From the NCBI RefSeq assembly GCF_002148795.1, contig NZ_MPOB01000006.1, positions 186,001-250,000 on the forward strand: a DNA stretch of 64,000 bases, written 5' to 3'. The translations under genes and the position numbers were made by a program. Origin of the DNA: Oceanibaculum nanhaiense. Its GTDB lineage: Bacteria > Pseudomonadota > Alphaproteobacteria > Oceanibaculales > Oceanibaculaceae. The notes under the pieces were generated by a model. The model did not search any database. It saw only the letters and a list, made by a program, of their open reading frames with translations, and was not told the DNA's origin. Below, piece after piece: positions 34,178 to 43,247 of the stretch (positions are counted from its first letter, which is position 1; every line of letters starts with the position of its first letter).

Positions 34178-35101
34178 TCAGGCCACCCGTACGATCCCGA
34201 CAAGCCCAATCAGCACCAGGGCGAGGCCGATCATCTCCCGCCGTGACAGGCTCTCGCGGAACACACGCTGCGAAACGATCAGGCTGAACAACAATTCTGT
34301 CAGCCCCAGCGTGCGCACATTGGCGACCGGCTCCAGCGCCATCGCGGTGAACCAGCCGATGGAGGCCAGCGCCCCCATCATCCCGGCCAGCAGCGACAGC
34401 CGCCAGGCCTTCAGCACGGCCAGCACCACCGGCGCGTTGCGTGCCAGCAGCCAGCCGCCCAGCAGCACTGTCTGGATGCTCTGCGCCCAGACCAGCGCGG
34501 TCGCTGCCCCCATCACCGGAGAGGCCGGCTCCAGCGCCAGCGCCGCGCCGCGATATCCCACCGCCGACAGCGCGAACATCGTGCCCGCCGCCATGCCCAG
34601 CAGGGCCGGGCGCGAGCCGAGGCCGGCGATCAGCGAGGAGAGCGACACCTTGCCGGCCGGCAGCGACACCAGCATGACGCCGGCCGTCGCCACCAGAATG
34701 GCAATGACCGCCGGCAGGCTGACCGGATCGCCGATCAGCACCGCGCCAAACACTGCGACCTGCAGGATTTCCGTCTTGGAATAGGCCACGCCCAGCGCGA
34801 AATTGCGCTCCGCCATCGCCCGCAGCAGCAGCGCCGTGGCGGCGATCTGCGCGATGGCGCCTTCCGTCACCCAGAACAGGAAACTGCCGTTCGCGCCGGG
34901 CACCGCCTCGCCTGAAGCCCCCCAGACCAGCAGCAGCCAGACAATGGCGAAGGGCAGGCCATAGAGGAAACGCACCAGCGTTGCCCCCAGCGTGCCGAGC
35001 CCGGCGACCAGATGGCGCTGCGTGGCATTGCGGATGGTCTGGGCAAACGCCGCCCACAGGGTGATCGGTATCCAGATCCAGGCAAGGTCAGCGATGGCCA
35101 T
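34178..35101 (-). CDS. DMT superfamily (EamA) transporter
   Basis: 307 residues with about ten hydrophobic helices in two EamA-like repeats: WIPITLWAAFAQTIRNATQ with the LVRFLYGLPFAIVWLLLVW helix in the first, and TMFALSAVGYRGAALALEPA leading to ANVRTLGLTELLFSLIVSQRVFRES in the second. DMT carriers move small metabolites across the inner membrane; the substrate cannot be read from sequence. The ATG at 35101 was chosen because the first helix follows immediately. It is divergent from the Bcr/CflA gene. Confidence 0.87.
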   Translation of the reverse strand: MAIADLAWIWIPITLWAAFAQTIRNATQRHLVAGLGTLGATLVRFLYGLPFAIVWLLLVWGASGEAVPGANGSFLFWVTEGAIAQIAATALLLRAMAERNFALGVAYSKTEILQVAVFGAVLIGDPVSLPAVIAILVATAGVMLVSLPAGKVSLSSLIAGLGSRPALLGMAAGTMFALSAVGYRGAALALEPASPVMGAATALVWAQSIQTVLLGGWLLARNAPVVLAVLKAWRLSLLAGMMGALASIGWFTAMALEPVANVRTLGLTELLFSLIVSQRVFRESLSRREMIGLALVLIGLVGIVRVA

Positions 35102-35240
35102 GATGCGTCTCGGCAGGGGACAGTGCCTGAACTCTACTGCAGGACAGAAGGGAAAGACCTGCATTCTCCGCAGCCCTCCTCCCGCAGTTCTCCTCCCGCA
35201 TCCGTCCTGTTCGACGCGGCGGACCGGATCGTGTAGAGCA

Positions 35241-36467
35241 ATGCACTCAAGCCCCCGTTCCGCAACCGCCGGTTCATCGATGCCCTCGACCCTTCGCCTG
35301 GCGCTGATCCTCGGCGCGCTGATCGCCTTCGCGCCGATGTCGATCGACATGTACCTGCCCGCCTTCCCGGCGCTGCAGCAGGATTTCGCCACGACAGCCG
35401 GCAATGTGCAGATGACCCTGTCGCTTTTCCTGCTGGGGCTGGCGGTGGGGCAGCTTCTCTATGGCCCGCTGGCTGACCGCTACGGCCGCAAGCCGCCGCT
35501 CTATGCCGGGCTTGCCGTCTATGTGCTGGCCTCAGGCGGCGCGGCGCTGGCCGGCAGCATCGACAGCCTGATCCTGCTGCGCCTCGCGCAGGCGCTGGGC
35601 GGCTGCGCCGGCATGGTGATATCCCGCGCCATGGTGCGCGACCTGTTCGACGAGCGTGGGTCGGCAAGGATCTACGCCCGGCTCATGCTGGTGATGGGGC
35701 TAGCGCCGATCCTGGCGCCGCTGGTCGGCGGGCAGATATTGCTGATCGCCGACTGGCGCACGATCTTCTGGGTGCTGGCCGGCTTCGGCATGCTGTGCCT
35801 GCTGGCGGTCATCTTCTTCCTGCCGGAAAGCCTGCCGGCCGAGAAACGCCGCCGCGACGGGCTGGGCCAGGTGTTCCGAACCTATGGCGGGCTGATGGCC
35901 AACGGCCACTACCTCGCCTATGCGATGACCGGCGGCTGCGTGCAGGCGGCGATGTTCGCCTACATCACCGGCTCCCCCTTTGTGTTCATCGAACTCTATG
36001 ACGTGCCGCCGGAACAGTACGGCCTGCTGTTCGGGCTGAACGCCATCGGCCTGATCGCCGCCGCGCAGTTGAACCACCGGCTGCTCGCCCGCTATGAGGG
36101 GCGCATGATCCTGAACGCCGTCCTGCCGCTTGCCGCCCTGGCCGGGGTCGCGCTGGCGCTGATCGCGGCGACCGGCATCGGCGGGCTGATCGGGCTGCTG
36201 ATCCCGCTGTTCTTCTGCGTCGCCAGCCAGGGCATTGTCGGCCCCAATGCGCTGGCCGCGGCGATGGCCCCGCAAGGCAGGAACGCCGGCAGCGCCGCCG
36301 CGCTGATCGGCGTGCTGCAATTCGGCACCGGCGGCATTGCCGGCGCGCTGGTCGGATTGCTGAATGACGGCACCGCCCGGCCGATGGCCTTCATCATCTG
36401 CGCGCTGATGCTGGCCGCGCTGGCCCTGCGCCTGTTCGTGCTGCCGAGGATGGAAGCGAGGGCATAA
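35241..36467 (+). CDS. Bcr/CflA family drug efflux MFS transporter
   Basis: 408 residues with the 12-helix MFS pattern. Family marks are APMSIDMYLPAFPALQQDF in helix 1, the motif-A loop GPLADRYGRKPPLYAGL, and RLAQALGGCAGMVISRAMVRDLF in helix 4, all typical of Bcr/CflA. It is an inner-membrane proton antiporter that exports amphiphilic drugs or metabolites. An in-frame ATG at 35280 is an alternative start and would give a more typical N-terminus; neither has a strong Shine-Dalgarno. The higBA operator begins three bases after its stop. Confidence 0.88.
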   Translation: MHSSPRSATAGSSMPSTLRLALILGALIAFAPMSIDMYLPAFPALQQDFATTAGNVQMTLSLFLLGLAVGQLLYGPLADRYGRKPPLYAGLAVYVLASGGAALAGSIDSLILLRLAQALGGCAGMVISRAMVRDLFDERGSARIYARLMLVMGLAPILAPLVGGQILLIADWRTIFWVLAGFGMLCLLAVIFFLPESLPAEKRRRDGLGQVFRTYGGLMANGHYLAYAMTGGCVQAAMFAYITGSPFVFIELYDVPPEQYGLLFGLNAIGLIAAAQLNHRLLARYEGRMILNAVLPLAALAGVALALIAATGIGGLIGLLIPLFFCVASQGIVGPNALAAAMAPQGRNAGSAAALIGVLQFGTGGIAGALVGLLNDGTARPMAFIICALMLAALALRLFVLPRMEARA

Positions 36468-36469
36468 AG

Positions 36470-36489
36470 TACGCGTGACGTAACGCGTA
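36470..36489. promoter_or_regulatory. Candidate HigA operator
   Basis: TACGCGT (36470-36476), six-base spacer, ACGCGTA (36483-36489): a perfect 7-bp inverted repeat 20 bases before the higB start, in the only short gap available for the higBA promoter. Type II antitoxins of this family usually bind such palindromes to autoregulate. Confidence 0.6.
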
Positions 36490-36508
36490 TCATTCGTTAT
36501 AGTACCAT

Positions 36509-36790
36509 GTGATCAAAAGCTTCGCCGACAAGGAAACGCGGGACTTCTTCGCCGGAAAGCGCATTCGCCGTTTTGCCGGCATTGAACGCCAGGCCGCCCG
36601 GCGGTTGCAAATCCTCGCATCGGCCGACTCCATCGAGGATTTGATGCTGCTGCCGTCCAACCGTTTCGAAGCCTTGGGCGGCAATCGGAAAGGGCAATAC
36701 AGCATCCGTGTGAACGATCGCTGGCGGTTTTGCTTCCGCTTTCGAGATGGCGAAGCGCAGGATGTGGAACTGGTGGATTATCACCGATAG
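36509..36790 (+). CDS. higB: HigB-type toxin (RelE/ParE fold)
   Basis: 93 residues: MIKSFADKETRDFFAGKRIRR-like N-terminus, then RRLQILASADSIEDLMLLPSNRFEALGG and the C-terminal QYSIRVNDRWRFCFRF, the hallmark of HigB/Killer-type RelE-fold mRNA interferases. HigB cleaves mRNA at the ribosome until bound by HigA. The start is GTG at 36509; the ATG two bases earlier is followed at once by a stop. The toxin gene comes first, as is usual for higBA, with the antitoxin 9 bases later. Confidence 0.92.
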   Translation: MIKSFADKETRDFFAGKRIRRFAGIERQAARRLQILASADSIEDLMLLPSNRFEALGGNRKGQYSIRVNDRWRFCFRFRDGEAQDVELVDYHR

Positions 36791-36799
36791 AGGATTGCC

Positions 36800-37117
36800 A
36801 TGAGCGAAGAGCGTTTCGAGCCGACCGGCAACGGCCTGCCGCCGATCCACCCCGGCGAGATATTGGCCGGAGAGATGGAAGCGCTCGGCCTGTCGGCGCG
36901 CGCCCTCGGCGAAGCGCTGGCCGTGCCGCCGAACCGCATCACAACCATCCTAAAGGGCGAACGGTCGATCTCGGCGGACACGGCACTCCGGCTCGCACGG
37001 TTTTTCGGCACCTCCGCGAAGTTCTGGCTGAATCTGCAGCAGGAATATGATCTGAAACGGACCGAGCAGGAAACCGGCGAGGCGATCCGCAAAACCGTGC
37101 GGCCGCACGCTGCCTGA
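36800..37117 (+). CDS. higA: HigA-type antitoxin (XRE family)
   Basis: 105 residues with IHPGEILAGEMEALGLSARALGEALAV leading into an XRE helix-turn-helix (NRITTILKGERSISADTALRLARFFG) and SAKFWLNLQQEYDLKR, a combination diagnostic of the HigA/VapI group. It neutralises HigB and represses the operon, probably through the palindrome at 36470-36489. It is intact and follows the toxin by 9 bases. Confidence 0.94.
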   Translation: MSEERFEPTGNGLPPIHPGEILAGEMEALGLSARALGEALAVPPNRITTILKGERSISADTALRLARFFGTSAKFWLNLQQEYDLKRTEQETGEAIRKTVRPHAA

Positions 37118-37126
37118 ATGCCACCC

Positions 37127-37194
37127 GCAAATTGACCCTCAGCAAATTGACAGGGCGGGCGGGGAATGCCTTACTGCCTGTTATCGATCATAAC
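37127..37194 (+). promoter_or_regulatory. Repeats and possible promoter upstream of the lyase-soeABC operon
   Basis: GCAAATTGAC occurs twice in tandem (37127-37136 and 37142-37151), 15 bases apart; the second overlaps a TTGACA (37147-37152) that could be a -35 box, with only a weak -10 after it. Further down, GTTAT-CGATC-ATAAC (37180-37194) is an inverted repeat of the sort bound by GntR- or LacI-type regulators. No regulator gene lies beside it. Confidence 0.45.
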
Positions 37195-37251
37195 AACTGA
37201 CGACGCCTGTCCCCAGACGGGTGACGTCCAGAAAATTCCACGGAGCGACCC

Positions 37252-37968
37252 ATGGCGTTGAAGCCCGAAACCCGGGAAAAGCTGAAGAGTGTCAGCACGG
37301 CGACGATCTGCACGGCGCTGTACAAACGCGGCTTCCGCAACCAGTTCATCCAGGATGTGCACCCGCTGAACCCGGAAGCCGGGCCGATGGTCGGCGAGGC
37401 CTTCACCCTGCGTTACATGCCGGCGCGCGAGGATCTGAACCCGCTGACTGCCTTCCAGGATCGCGGCCATCCGCAGCGCAAGGCGGTGGAGGAATGCCCA
37501 CCAGATGCGGTGTTCGTGATCGACAGCCGCAAGGATGCGCGCGCCGCCTCGGCCGGCTCCATCCTGGTCAGCCGCCTGATGAAGCGCGGCGTCGCCGGCG
37601 TGGTGACCGATGGCGGCTTCCGCGACGCGCCGGAGATCGCCCGGTTGGCCATCCCCGCCTATCACAACCGTCCCTCGGCGCCGACCAACCTGACGCTGCA
37701 CCAGGCCATCGACATCAATGTGCCGATCGGTTGCGGCGACGTGCCGGTATGGCCGGGCGACGCGGTGGTCGGCGATGGCGACGGCGTGGTGGTGATTCCC
37801 GCCCATCTGGCCGATGAGATCGCCGCCGAGGCGGTGGAAATGACCGCCTTCGAGGATTTCGTCACCGAGGAGGTGATGAAGGGCCGCTCCATTCTTGGTC
37901 TCTATCCGGCGACCGAGGAGCAGACCCGCATCGACTTCGCCGCCTGGCGCAAGGCGACCGGCCGCTAA
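37252..37968 (+). CDS. RraA family protein (HMG-aldolase/oxaloacetate decarboxylase-like)
   Basis: 238 residues of the RraA-like fold. Conserved stretches: STATICTALYKRGFRNQFI, GPMVGEAFTLRY, AGSILVSRLMKRGVAGVVTDGGFRDAPEI (the active-site G-x-x-TDGG-x-RD segment with Arg-Asp), and IGCGDVPVWPGDAVVGDGDGVVVIP. Enzymes of this family cleave or decarboxylate 4-hydroxy-2-oxo acids with a divalent metal; true RraA lacks this activity and inhibits RNase E. The extended N- and C-termini favour the enzymatic group. GGAG precedes the ATG. It is first in a five-gene run with the UxaA-family gene and soeABC. Confidence 0.85.
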   Translation: MALKPETREKLKSVSTATICTALYKRGFRNQFIQDVHPLNPEAGPMVGEAFTLRYMPAREDLNPLTAFQDRGHPQRKAVEECPPDAVFVIDSRKDARAASAGSILVSRLMKRGVAGVVTDGGFRDAPEIARLAIPAYHNRPSAPTNLTLHQAIDINVPIGCGDVPVWPGDAVVGDGDGVVVIPAHLADEIAAEAVEMTAFEDFVTEEVMKGRSILGLYPATEEQTRIDFAAWRKATGR

Positions 37969-38005
37969 TACCCGCCAGCCAGCCCCGCTTTCCGAGAGGC
38001 CAGCC

Positions 38006-39550
38006 ATGAACGCCTTCGCCAAGACCCTGACCGGTCCGGTCATCCGCCTGCACCCGGACGACAATGTCGTCGTCGCCCGCATCCCGGTCGCCGCCGGCAC
38101 CGCGATTCCGGGCGAGGGCATCGTCTCCCGCGACGAGGTGAAGCCGGGCTACAAGATCGCGTCGCGCGCCATCGCCAAGGGCGAGCCGGTGCAGAAATAC
38201 AGCACCACCATCGGCTTCGCGGCGGAGGACATCCCGGCCGGCGCCATGGTGCACAGCCACAATATCGAGTTCCGTGAATTCGACCGCGACTATGCCTATG
38301 CCCGCGACTACAAGCCGGTCGAACTGCTGCCGGAGGCGGAGCGCGCGACCTTCCAGGGCATCGTGCGGCCGGACGGGCGGGTGGCGACCCGCAACTATAT
38401 CGGCATCATCTCCACGGTGAACTGCTCCGCCACCGTGGTGCATGGCGTCGCGGATTACTTCACGCCGGAACGGCTGGCCGACTATCCCAATGTCGATGGC
38501 GTGGTCGCGCTGGCGCATCAGCTCGGCTGCGGCATGGAACTGTCGGGCGAGCCGATGAACCTGCTGCGCCGGACCATGGCCGGCTATATCCGACATCCCA
38601 ACCTGTCCGCCGCCGTGGTGGTGGGCTTGGGCTGCGAGCGCAACCAGATCGCCGGGCTGATGCTGGAGCAGGGGCTGGAGGTTTCCGACAACCTCAAGAC
38701 CTTCACCATGCAGGAGACCGGCGGTACGCGCAAAAGCATCGAGGCCGGCATTGAAGCGGTGAAGGCGATGCTGCCGGAGGCCAACAAGGTCACAAGGCAG
38801 ACCGTTTCCGCCAGCCATCTGACCGTGGGGCTGCAATGCGGCGGCTCCGACGGCTTCTCCTCGATTACCGCCAACCCGGCGCTGGGTGCGGCGATGGATA
38901 TACTGGTCCGGCATGGCGGCACGGCGATCTTGTCCGAGACGCCGGAAATCTATGGCGTCGAGCACACGCTGACGCGCCGCGCCATCAGCCGCGAGGTCGG
39001 CGAGAAGCTGATCGAGCGCATCCGCTGGTGGAAGGATGATTACAACAAGGGCCGCGATACGCAGATCAATGGCGTGGTCAGCCCCGGCAATCAGGCCGGT
39101 GGCCTCGCCAACATCTTCGAGAAGTCGCTGGGCTCCTCCATGAAGGGCGGCACCGGGCCGCTGATGGAGGTCTATAAGTACGCCGAGCCGGTGACGGCCA
39201 AGGGCTTCGTGTTCATGGACACGCCGGGCTACGACCCGGTATCGGCCACCGGGCAGGTCGCCGGCGGCGCCAATCTGATCGCCTTCACCACCGGGCGCGG
39301 CTCGATGTTCGGCGCGAAGCCGGTGCCGTCGGTGAAGCTGGCGACCAACACGCCGATGTTTACCCGCCTGGAAGAGGACATGGACATCAATTGCGGCCTG
39401 ATCATGGATGGCGAAGTCTCGATGCAGGAGATGGGCGAGCGTATCTTCCAGCTGCTGCTCGACACCGCGTCGGGCAAGCAGAGCAAGAGCGAGGAGCTGG
39501 GTGTCGGGCGCTATGAATTCGTGCCCTGGCAGATCGGCGTGATGGCGTGA
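38006..39550 (+). CDS. UxaA/GarD family hydrolyase (SAF domain fused to large catalytic domain)
   Basis: 514 residues. An N-terminal SAF-type domain (about 10-100; IRLHPDDNVVVARIPVAAG) is fused to the large UxaA/GarD domain (about 115-514), with IVRPDGRVATRNYIGIIST, HQLGCGMELSGEP, VVVGLGCERNQI, LQCGGSDGFSSITANPALG and DINCGLIMDGEVS. Characterised relatives are altronate and galactarate dehydratases and, split in two genes, the sulfolactate sulfo-lyase SuyAB, all iron-dependent beta-eliminating lyases. Its place between the RraA gene (37 bases) and soeA (22 bases) makes a sulfite-releasing C-S lyase plausible, though a sugar-acid dehydratase cannot be excluded. Confidence 0.85.
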   Translation: MNAFAKTLTGPVIRLHPDDNVVVARIPVAAGTAIPGEGIVSRDEVKPGYKIASRAIAKGEPVQKYSTTIGFAAEDIPAGAMVHSHNIEFREFDRDYAYARDYKPVELLPEAERATFQGIVRPDGRVATRNYIGIISTVNCSATVVHGVADYFTPERLADYPNVDGVVALAHQLGCGMELSGEPMNLLRRTMAGYIRHPNLSAAVVVGLGCERNQIAGLMLEQGLEVSDNLKTFTMQETGGTRKSIEAGIEAVKAMLPEANKVTRQTVSASHLTVGLQCGGSDGFSSITANPALGAAMDILVRHGGTAILSETPEIYGVEHTLTRRAISREVGEKLIERIRWWKDDYNKGRDTQINGVVSPGNQAGGLANIFEKSLGSSMKGGTGPLMEVYKYAEPVTAKGFVFMDTPGYDPVSATGQVAGGANLIAFTTGRGSMFGAKPVPSVKLATNTPMFTRLEEDMDINCGLIMDGEVSMQEMGERIFQLLLDTASGKQSKSEELGVGRYEFVPWQIGVMA

Positions 39551-39572
39551 CCCGGAAAGCATTCACTGAAGC

Positions 39573-42461
39573 ATGACACAGCACCGCAAGCCTGACCTGC
39601 TGGAACGCCTGGCCGGCCCCGCCGAGCAGGTCGAGACCTCGCCAAAGGTCGCCGACGAGACCAAGTTCACGACCTGCTACATGTGCGCCTGCCGCTGCGG
39701 CATCAAGGTGCATCTGAAGGACGGCAAGGTCCGCTATATCGAGGGCAATAAGAACCACCCGGTGAACAAGGGCGTGCTGTGCGCCAAGGGTTCCGCAGGC
39801 ATCATGACGCAATACTCCCCGGCCCGACTGCAGAAGCCGCTGCTGCGCGTGGGCGAGCGCGGCGCCGGCGAGTTCAAGGAGATCGAGTGGGAGGAGGCGC
39901 TGTCGCTGGCCACCGATTGGCTGGGCGGCATCCGCCAGACCGACCCGAAGAAGCTGGCCTTCTTCACCGGGCGCGACCAGAGCCAATCCTTCACCGGCTG
40001 GTGGGCGGCGCAGTTCGGCACCCCCAACTTCGCCGCGCATGGCGGCTTCTGCTCGGTGAACATGGCGGCCGCCGGCCTTTATTCCATCGGCGGCAGCTTC
40101 TGGGAATTCGGCGAGCCGGACTGGGAGCATGCCGAATATTTCCTGATGTTCGGCGTGGCCGAGGATCACGATTCCAACCCGATCAAGACCGGCCTGACCA
40201 AGCTGAAGGAACGCGGCGCCAAATATGTCGCGGTGAACCCGGTGCGCACCGGCTATGCCGCGATTGCCGATGAATGGGTCGGCATCCGCCCCGGCACCGA
40301 CGGGCTGTTCGTCTTCGCGCTGATCCACGAATTGCTGCGCACCAACCGCATCGATATCGACTTCCTGGTGCGCTACACCAACGCGCCCTGGCTGGTGGTG
40401 CGCAATCCGGGCGGCGCCGATGACGGGCTGTTCGCGCGCGACGCCGACGGCAAGCCGCTGGCCTGGGATGCGAAAGCAAAAGCGCCGGTCGCGGCGCCAT
40501 CCGCCGATTTCGCACCGTCGCTGGTCGGCGAGGTGACGCTGCCCGACGGCCGCAAGGCAGTGCCGGTGTTCGAATTGCTGGCCGGGCGCTATCTCGACAC
40601 CCAGTACGCCCCCGACGCGGTTGCCGAGACCTGCGGCGTCGCCGCCGACGACATCCGCCGTATCGCTGCCGAGATCGCCCATACCGCCTTCGAGAAAGAG
40701 GTGGTGATCGACCAGCCCTGGACCGACTGGGCCGGCCGCCGGCACGAGAAGATGATCGGCCGCCCGGTCGCCATGCATGCGATGCGCGGCATCTCCGCCC
40801 ATTCCAACGGCTTCCATACCTGCCGGGCGATCCATCTGCTGCAGATGCTGCTGGGTGCCATCGATACGCCGGGCGCCTGGCGCTACAAGGCGCCGTTCCC
40901 GCGCCCGATGCCGCCGGGACCGAAGCCGGCCGGCAAGGACGTAAAGCCGAACACGCCGCTGCCGGGCATGCCGCTGGGCTTCACCCAGGGGCCGGAAGAC
41001 CTGCTGGTCGAGGCCGACGGCACGCCGAAGCGCATCGACAAGGCCTATTCCTGGGAAGCGCCGATGTCCGCTCACGGGCTGATGCACATGGCGATCCACA
41101 ATGCCTGGGCGGGCGATCCCTACCCCATCGACACGCTGTTCATGTTCATGGCCAACATGTCGTGGAATTCGACCATGAACACCGGCGGCACCATCGAGAA
41201 GCTGACCGCCAAGAACCCAGATGGCGGCTACAAGATTCCGCGCATCATCTATTCCGACGCCTATTATTCGGAGATGGTGCCCTATGCCGATTTGATCCTG
41301 CCGGACACCACCTATCTGGAACGCTGGGACTGCATCTCCCTGCTCGACCGGCCGATCGGCAGCGCACACGGGCCCGCCGACGCGATTCGCCAACCGGTCA
41401 TCCAGCCGGACCGCGATGTGCGCCCGTTCCAGGATGTGCTGATCGAGCTGGGCGCACGGCTGGGCCTGCCCGGCCTGGTGAAGGAAGATGGCAGCCCGCG
41501 CTATCCCGGCGGCTATCCCGACTACATCGTCAATCACGAACGCAAGCCCGGTGTCGGCCCGCTGGCCGGCTGGCGCGGCGAGGATGGCGAGACGCCCGGC
41601 AAGGGGGCATCCAACCCGAAGCAGCTAGAACGCTATATCGAGAATGGCTGCTTCTGGAAGCATGAGCTGGAACCCGACCAGCTCTATTTCAAGCACGCCA
41701 ACAAGGGCTATCTGGAGGCGGCGGTGAAGCTGGGGCTGATCGACTCGGCCGAGCAGATCGTGTTGCAGCTCTACAGCGAGCCGATGCAGAAATTCCGCCT
41801 CGCCGCCCAAGGCCATGGCGCGGTGCAGCCGCCGGAGCGCGACCGCGCGCGCGTACAGCAATATTTCGACCCGCTGCCGATCTGGTACGTGCCGTTCGAG
41901 GAAGAAGCCGTCGATCCCGACGATTACCCACTGCATGCGCTGACCCAGCGGCCGATGCCGATGTACCATTCCTGGGGCTCGCAGAATGCCTGGCTGCGCC
42001 AGATCTACACCCGCAACCGGCTCTATATCAGCCGCGAGCTGGCGGCGGATGAGGGGCTGGAGGACGAGGACTGGGTCTGGGTCACCAGCCATCATGGCAA
42101 GCTGAAATGCCAGATCCAGACCATGGAGGGCGTGAACCGCGACACGGTGTGGACCTGGAACGCCATCGGCAAGCGCGCCGGCGCCTGGAACCTCGCCCCC
42201 GACGCGCCGGAGGCAACCAAGGGTTTCCTGCTGAACCACGCGATCAGCGAATTGCTGCCGGACCGTGGCGGCTACCGCTATTCCAATTCCGACCCGGTGA
42301 CCGGCCAGGCGGCCTGGTACGATCTGCGGGTGCGCATCGACAAGATCAAATCGAGCGAGGCGCAGCGCAGCGAGCCCGTCTTCCCGACCCTTACCCCGCC
42401 CGACCTGCCCCCGCGCCCCGCCGTGCTTCGCTACGGCGCGCCCAACAGCCGGAAACGCTGA
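39573..42461 (+). CDS. soeA: Molybdopterin sulfite dehydrogenase catalytic subunit SoeA
   Basis: 962 residues. An N-terminal [4Fe-4S] motif has Cys35, 38, 42 and 70 (CYMCACRC...GVLCAKG). The bis-MGD catalytic domain follows, with the metal-ligand Cys160 in GGFCSVNMAAAG, and a C-terminal dinucleotide-binding domain. No Tat signal is present, so the enzyme faces the cytoplasm, as known for SoeABC of Allochromatium and Ruegeria, which oxidises sulfite to sulfate. The gene order with a ferredoxin-type subunit and a DmsC-like anchor matches SoeABC. Tetrathionate or polysulfide reductases are related alternatives, but they normally carry a signal peptide. Confidence 0.87.
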   Translation: MTQHRKPDLLERLAGPAEQVETSPKVADETKFTTCYMCACRCGIKVHLKDGKVRYIEGNKNHPVNKGVLCAKGSAGIMTQYSPARLQKPLLRVGERGAGEFKEIEWEEALSLATDWLGGIRQTDPKKLAFFTGRDQSQSFTGWWAAQFGTPNFAAHGGFCSVNMAAAGLYSIGGSFWEFGEPDWEHAEYFLMFGVAEDHDSNPIKTGLTKLKERGAKYVAVNPVRTGYAAIADEWVGIRPGTDGLFVFALIHELLRTNRIDIDFLVRYTNAPWLVVRNPGGADDGLFARDADGKPLAWDAKAKAPVAAPSADFAPSLVGEVTLPDGRKAVPVFELLAGRYLDTQYAPDAVAETCGVAADDIRRIAAEIAHTAFEKEVVIDQPWTDWAGRRHEKMIGRPVAMHAMRGISAHSNGFHTCRAIHLLQMLLGAIDTPGAWRYKAPFPRPMPPGPKPAGKDVKPNTPLPGMPLGFTQGPEDLLVEADGTPKRIDKAYSWEAPMSAHGLMHMAIHNAWAGDPYPIDTLFMFMANMSWNSTMNTGGTIEKLTAKNPDGGYKIPRIIYSDAYYSEMVPYADLILPDTTYLERWDCISLLDRPIGSAHGPADAIRQPVIQPDRDVRPFQDVLIELGARLGLPGLVKEDGSPRYPGGYPDYIVNHERKPGVGPLAGWRGEDGETPGKGASNPKQLERYIENGCFWKHELEPDQLYFKHANKGYLEAAVKLGLIDSAEQIVLQLYSEPMQKFRLAAQGHGAVQPPERDRARVQQYFDPLPIWYVPFEEEAVDPDDYPLHALTQRPMPMYHSWGSQNAWLRQIYTRNRLYISRELAADEGLEDEDWVWVTSHHGKLKCQIQTMEGVNRDTVWTWNAIGKRAGAWNLAPDAPEATKGFLLNHAISELLPDRGGYRYSNSDPVTGQAAWYDLRVRIDKIKSSEAQRSEPVFPTLTPPDLPPRPAVLRYGAPNSRKR

Positions 42462-42462
42462 G

Positions 42463-43209
42463 ATGACCGCCCTGCCTCCCTCACAGCCAGGCCAGAAGAA
42501 GCTTGGCCTCGTCATCGACCTGGATGTCTGCGTCGGCTGCCATGCCTGCGCGGTCAACTGCAAGGAATGGAACACCAGCGGCCATTCGGCGCCGCTGACC
42601 GACCTCGCCCCCTATGGCGCGAAGCCGGACGGTGTATGGTTCAACCGCATCCACAGCTTCGAGGCTGGCGAGGGACCGGATAGCCGCACCGTGAACTTCC
42701 CGCGTTCCTGCCTGCATTGCGAGGAACCGCTCTGCGTCACCGTCTGCCCGACCGGCGCCAGCTACAAGCGCGCCGAGGACGGCATCGTGCTGGTGAACCC
42801 GGACACCTGCATCGGCTGCAAGCTGTGCTCCTGGGCCTGCGCCTATGGCGCCCGCGAGTTCGACAGCGACGAAGGAATCATGAAGAAATGCACGCTGTGC
42901 GTGGACAAGATCTATAACGAGAACCTGCCGGAAGAAGACCGGGTGCCGGCCTGCGTGTCCACCTGCCCGTCGCATGCGCGGCATTTCGGCGATCTCGGCG
43001 ATCCCGAGTCCGAGGTCTCGCTGCTGGTCGCCGCGCGCGGCGGCTATGATCTGATGCCGGAGCTGGGCTACAAGCCGACCAACAAGTACCTGCCGCCGCG
43101 TCCGCGCCAGAAGCAGCTTTCGGGCTGTTCTTCCATGCCCGCCGCCGATGCCGACGCGACGCCCGCCAAGGGCCTGCTGCGCTGGGTTGACCAGCTGCTG
43201 TCGCGCTGA
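42463..43209 (+). CDS. soeB: Sulfite dehydrogenase Fe-S subunit SoeB
   Basis: 248 residues with four ferredoxin-type clusters: CVGCHACAVNCKEW near 23, CLHCEEPLCVTVCPTGA near 83, CIGCKLCSWACAYG near 111, and CTLCVDKI...CVSTCPSHA. It carries electrons from SoeA to the membrane anchor. There is no signal peptide. It starts one base after the soeA stop (TGAGATG) and soeC follows 38 bases later. The C-terminal ~50 residues are variable and lack clusters. Confidence 0.92.
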   Translation: MTALPPSQPGQKKLGLVIDLDVCVGCHACAVNCKEWNTSGHSAPLTDLAPYGAKPDGVWFNRIHSFEAGEGPDSRTVNFPRSCLHCEEPLCVTVCPTGASYKRAEDGIVLVNPDTCIGCKLCSWACAYGAREFDSDEGIMKKCTLCVDKIYNENLPEEDRVPACVSTCPSHARHFGDLGDPESEVSLLVAARGGYDLMPELGYKPTNKYLPPRPRQKQLSGCSSMPAADADATPAKGLLRWVDQLLSR

Positions 43210-43247
43210 TCCCGCTGCCCGGAATTGCCCCCAAGAATGACCGCACG

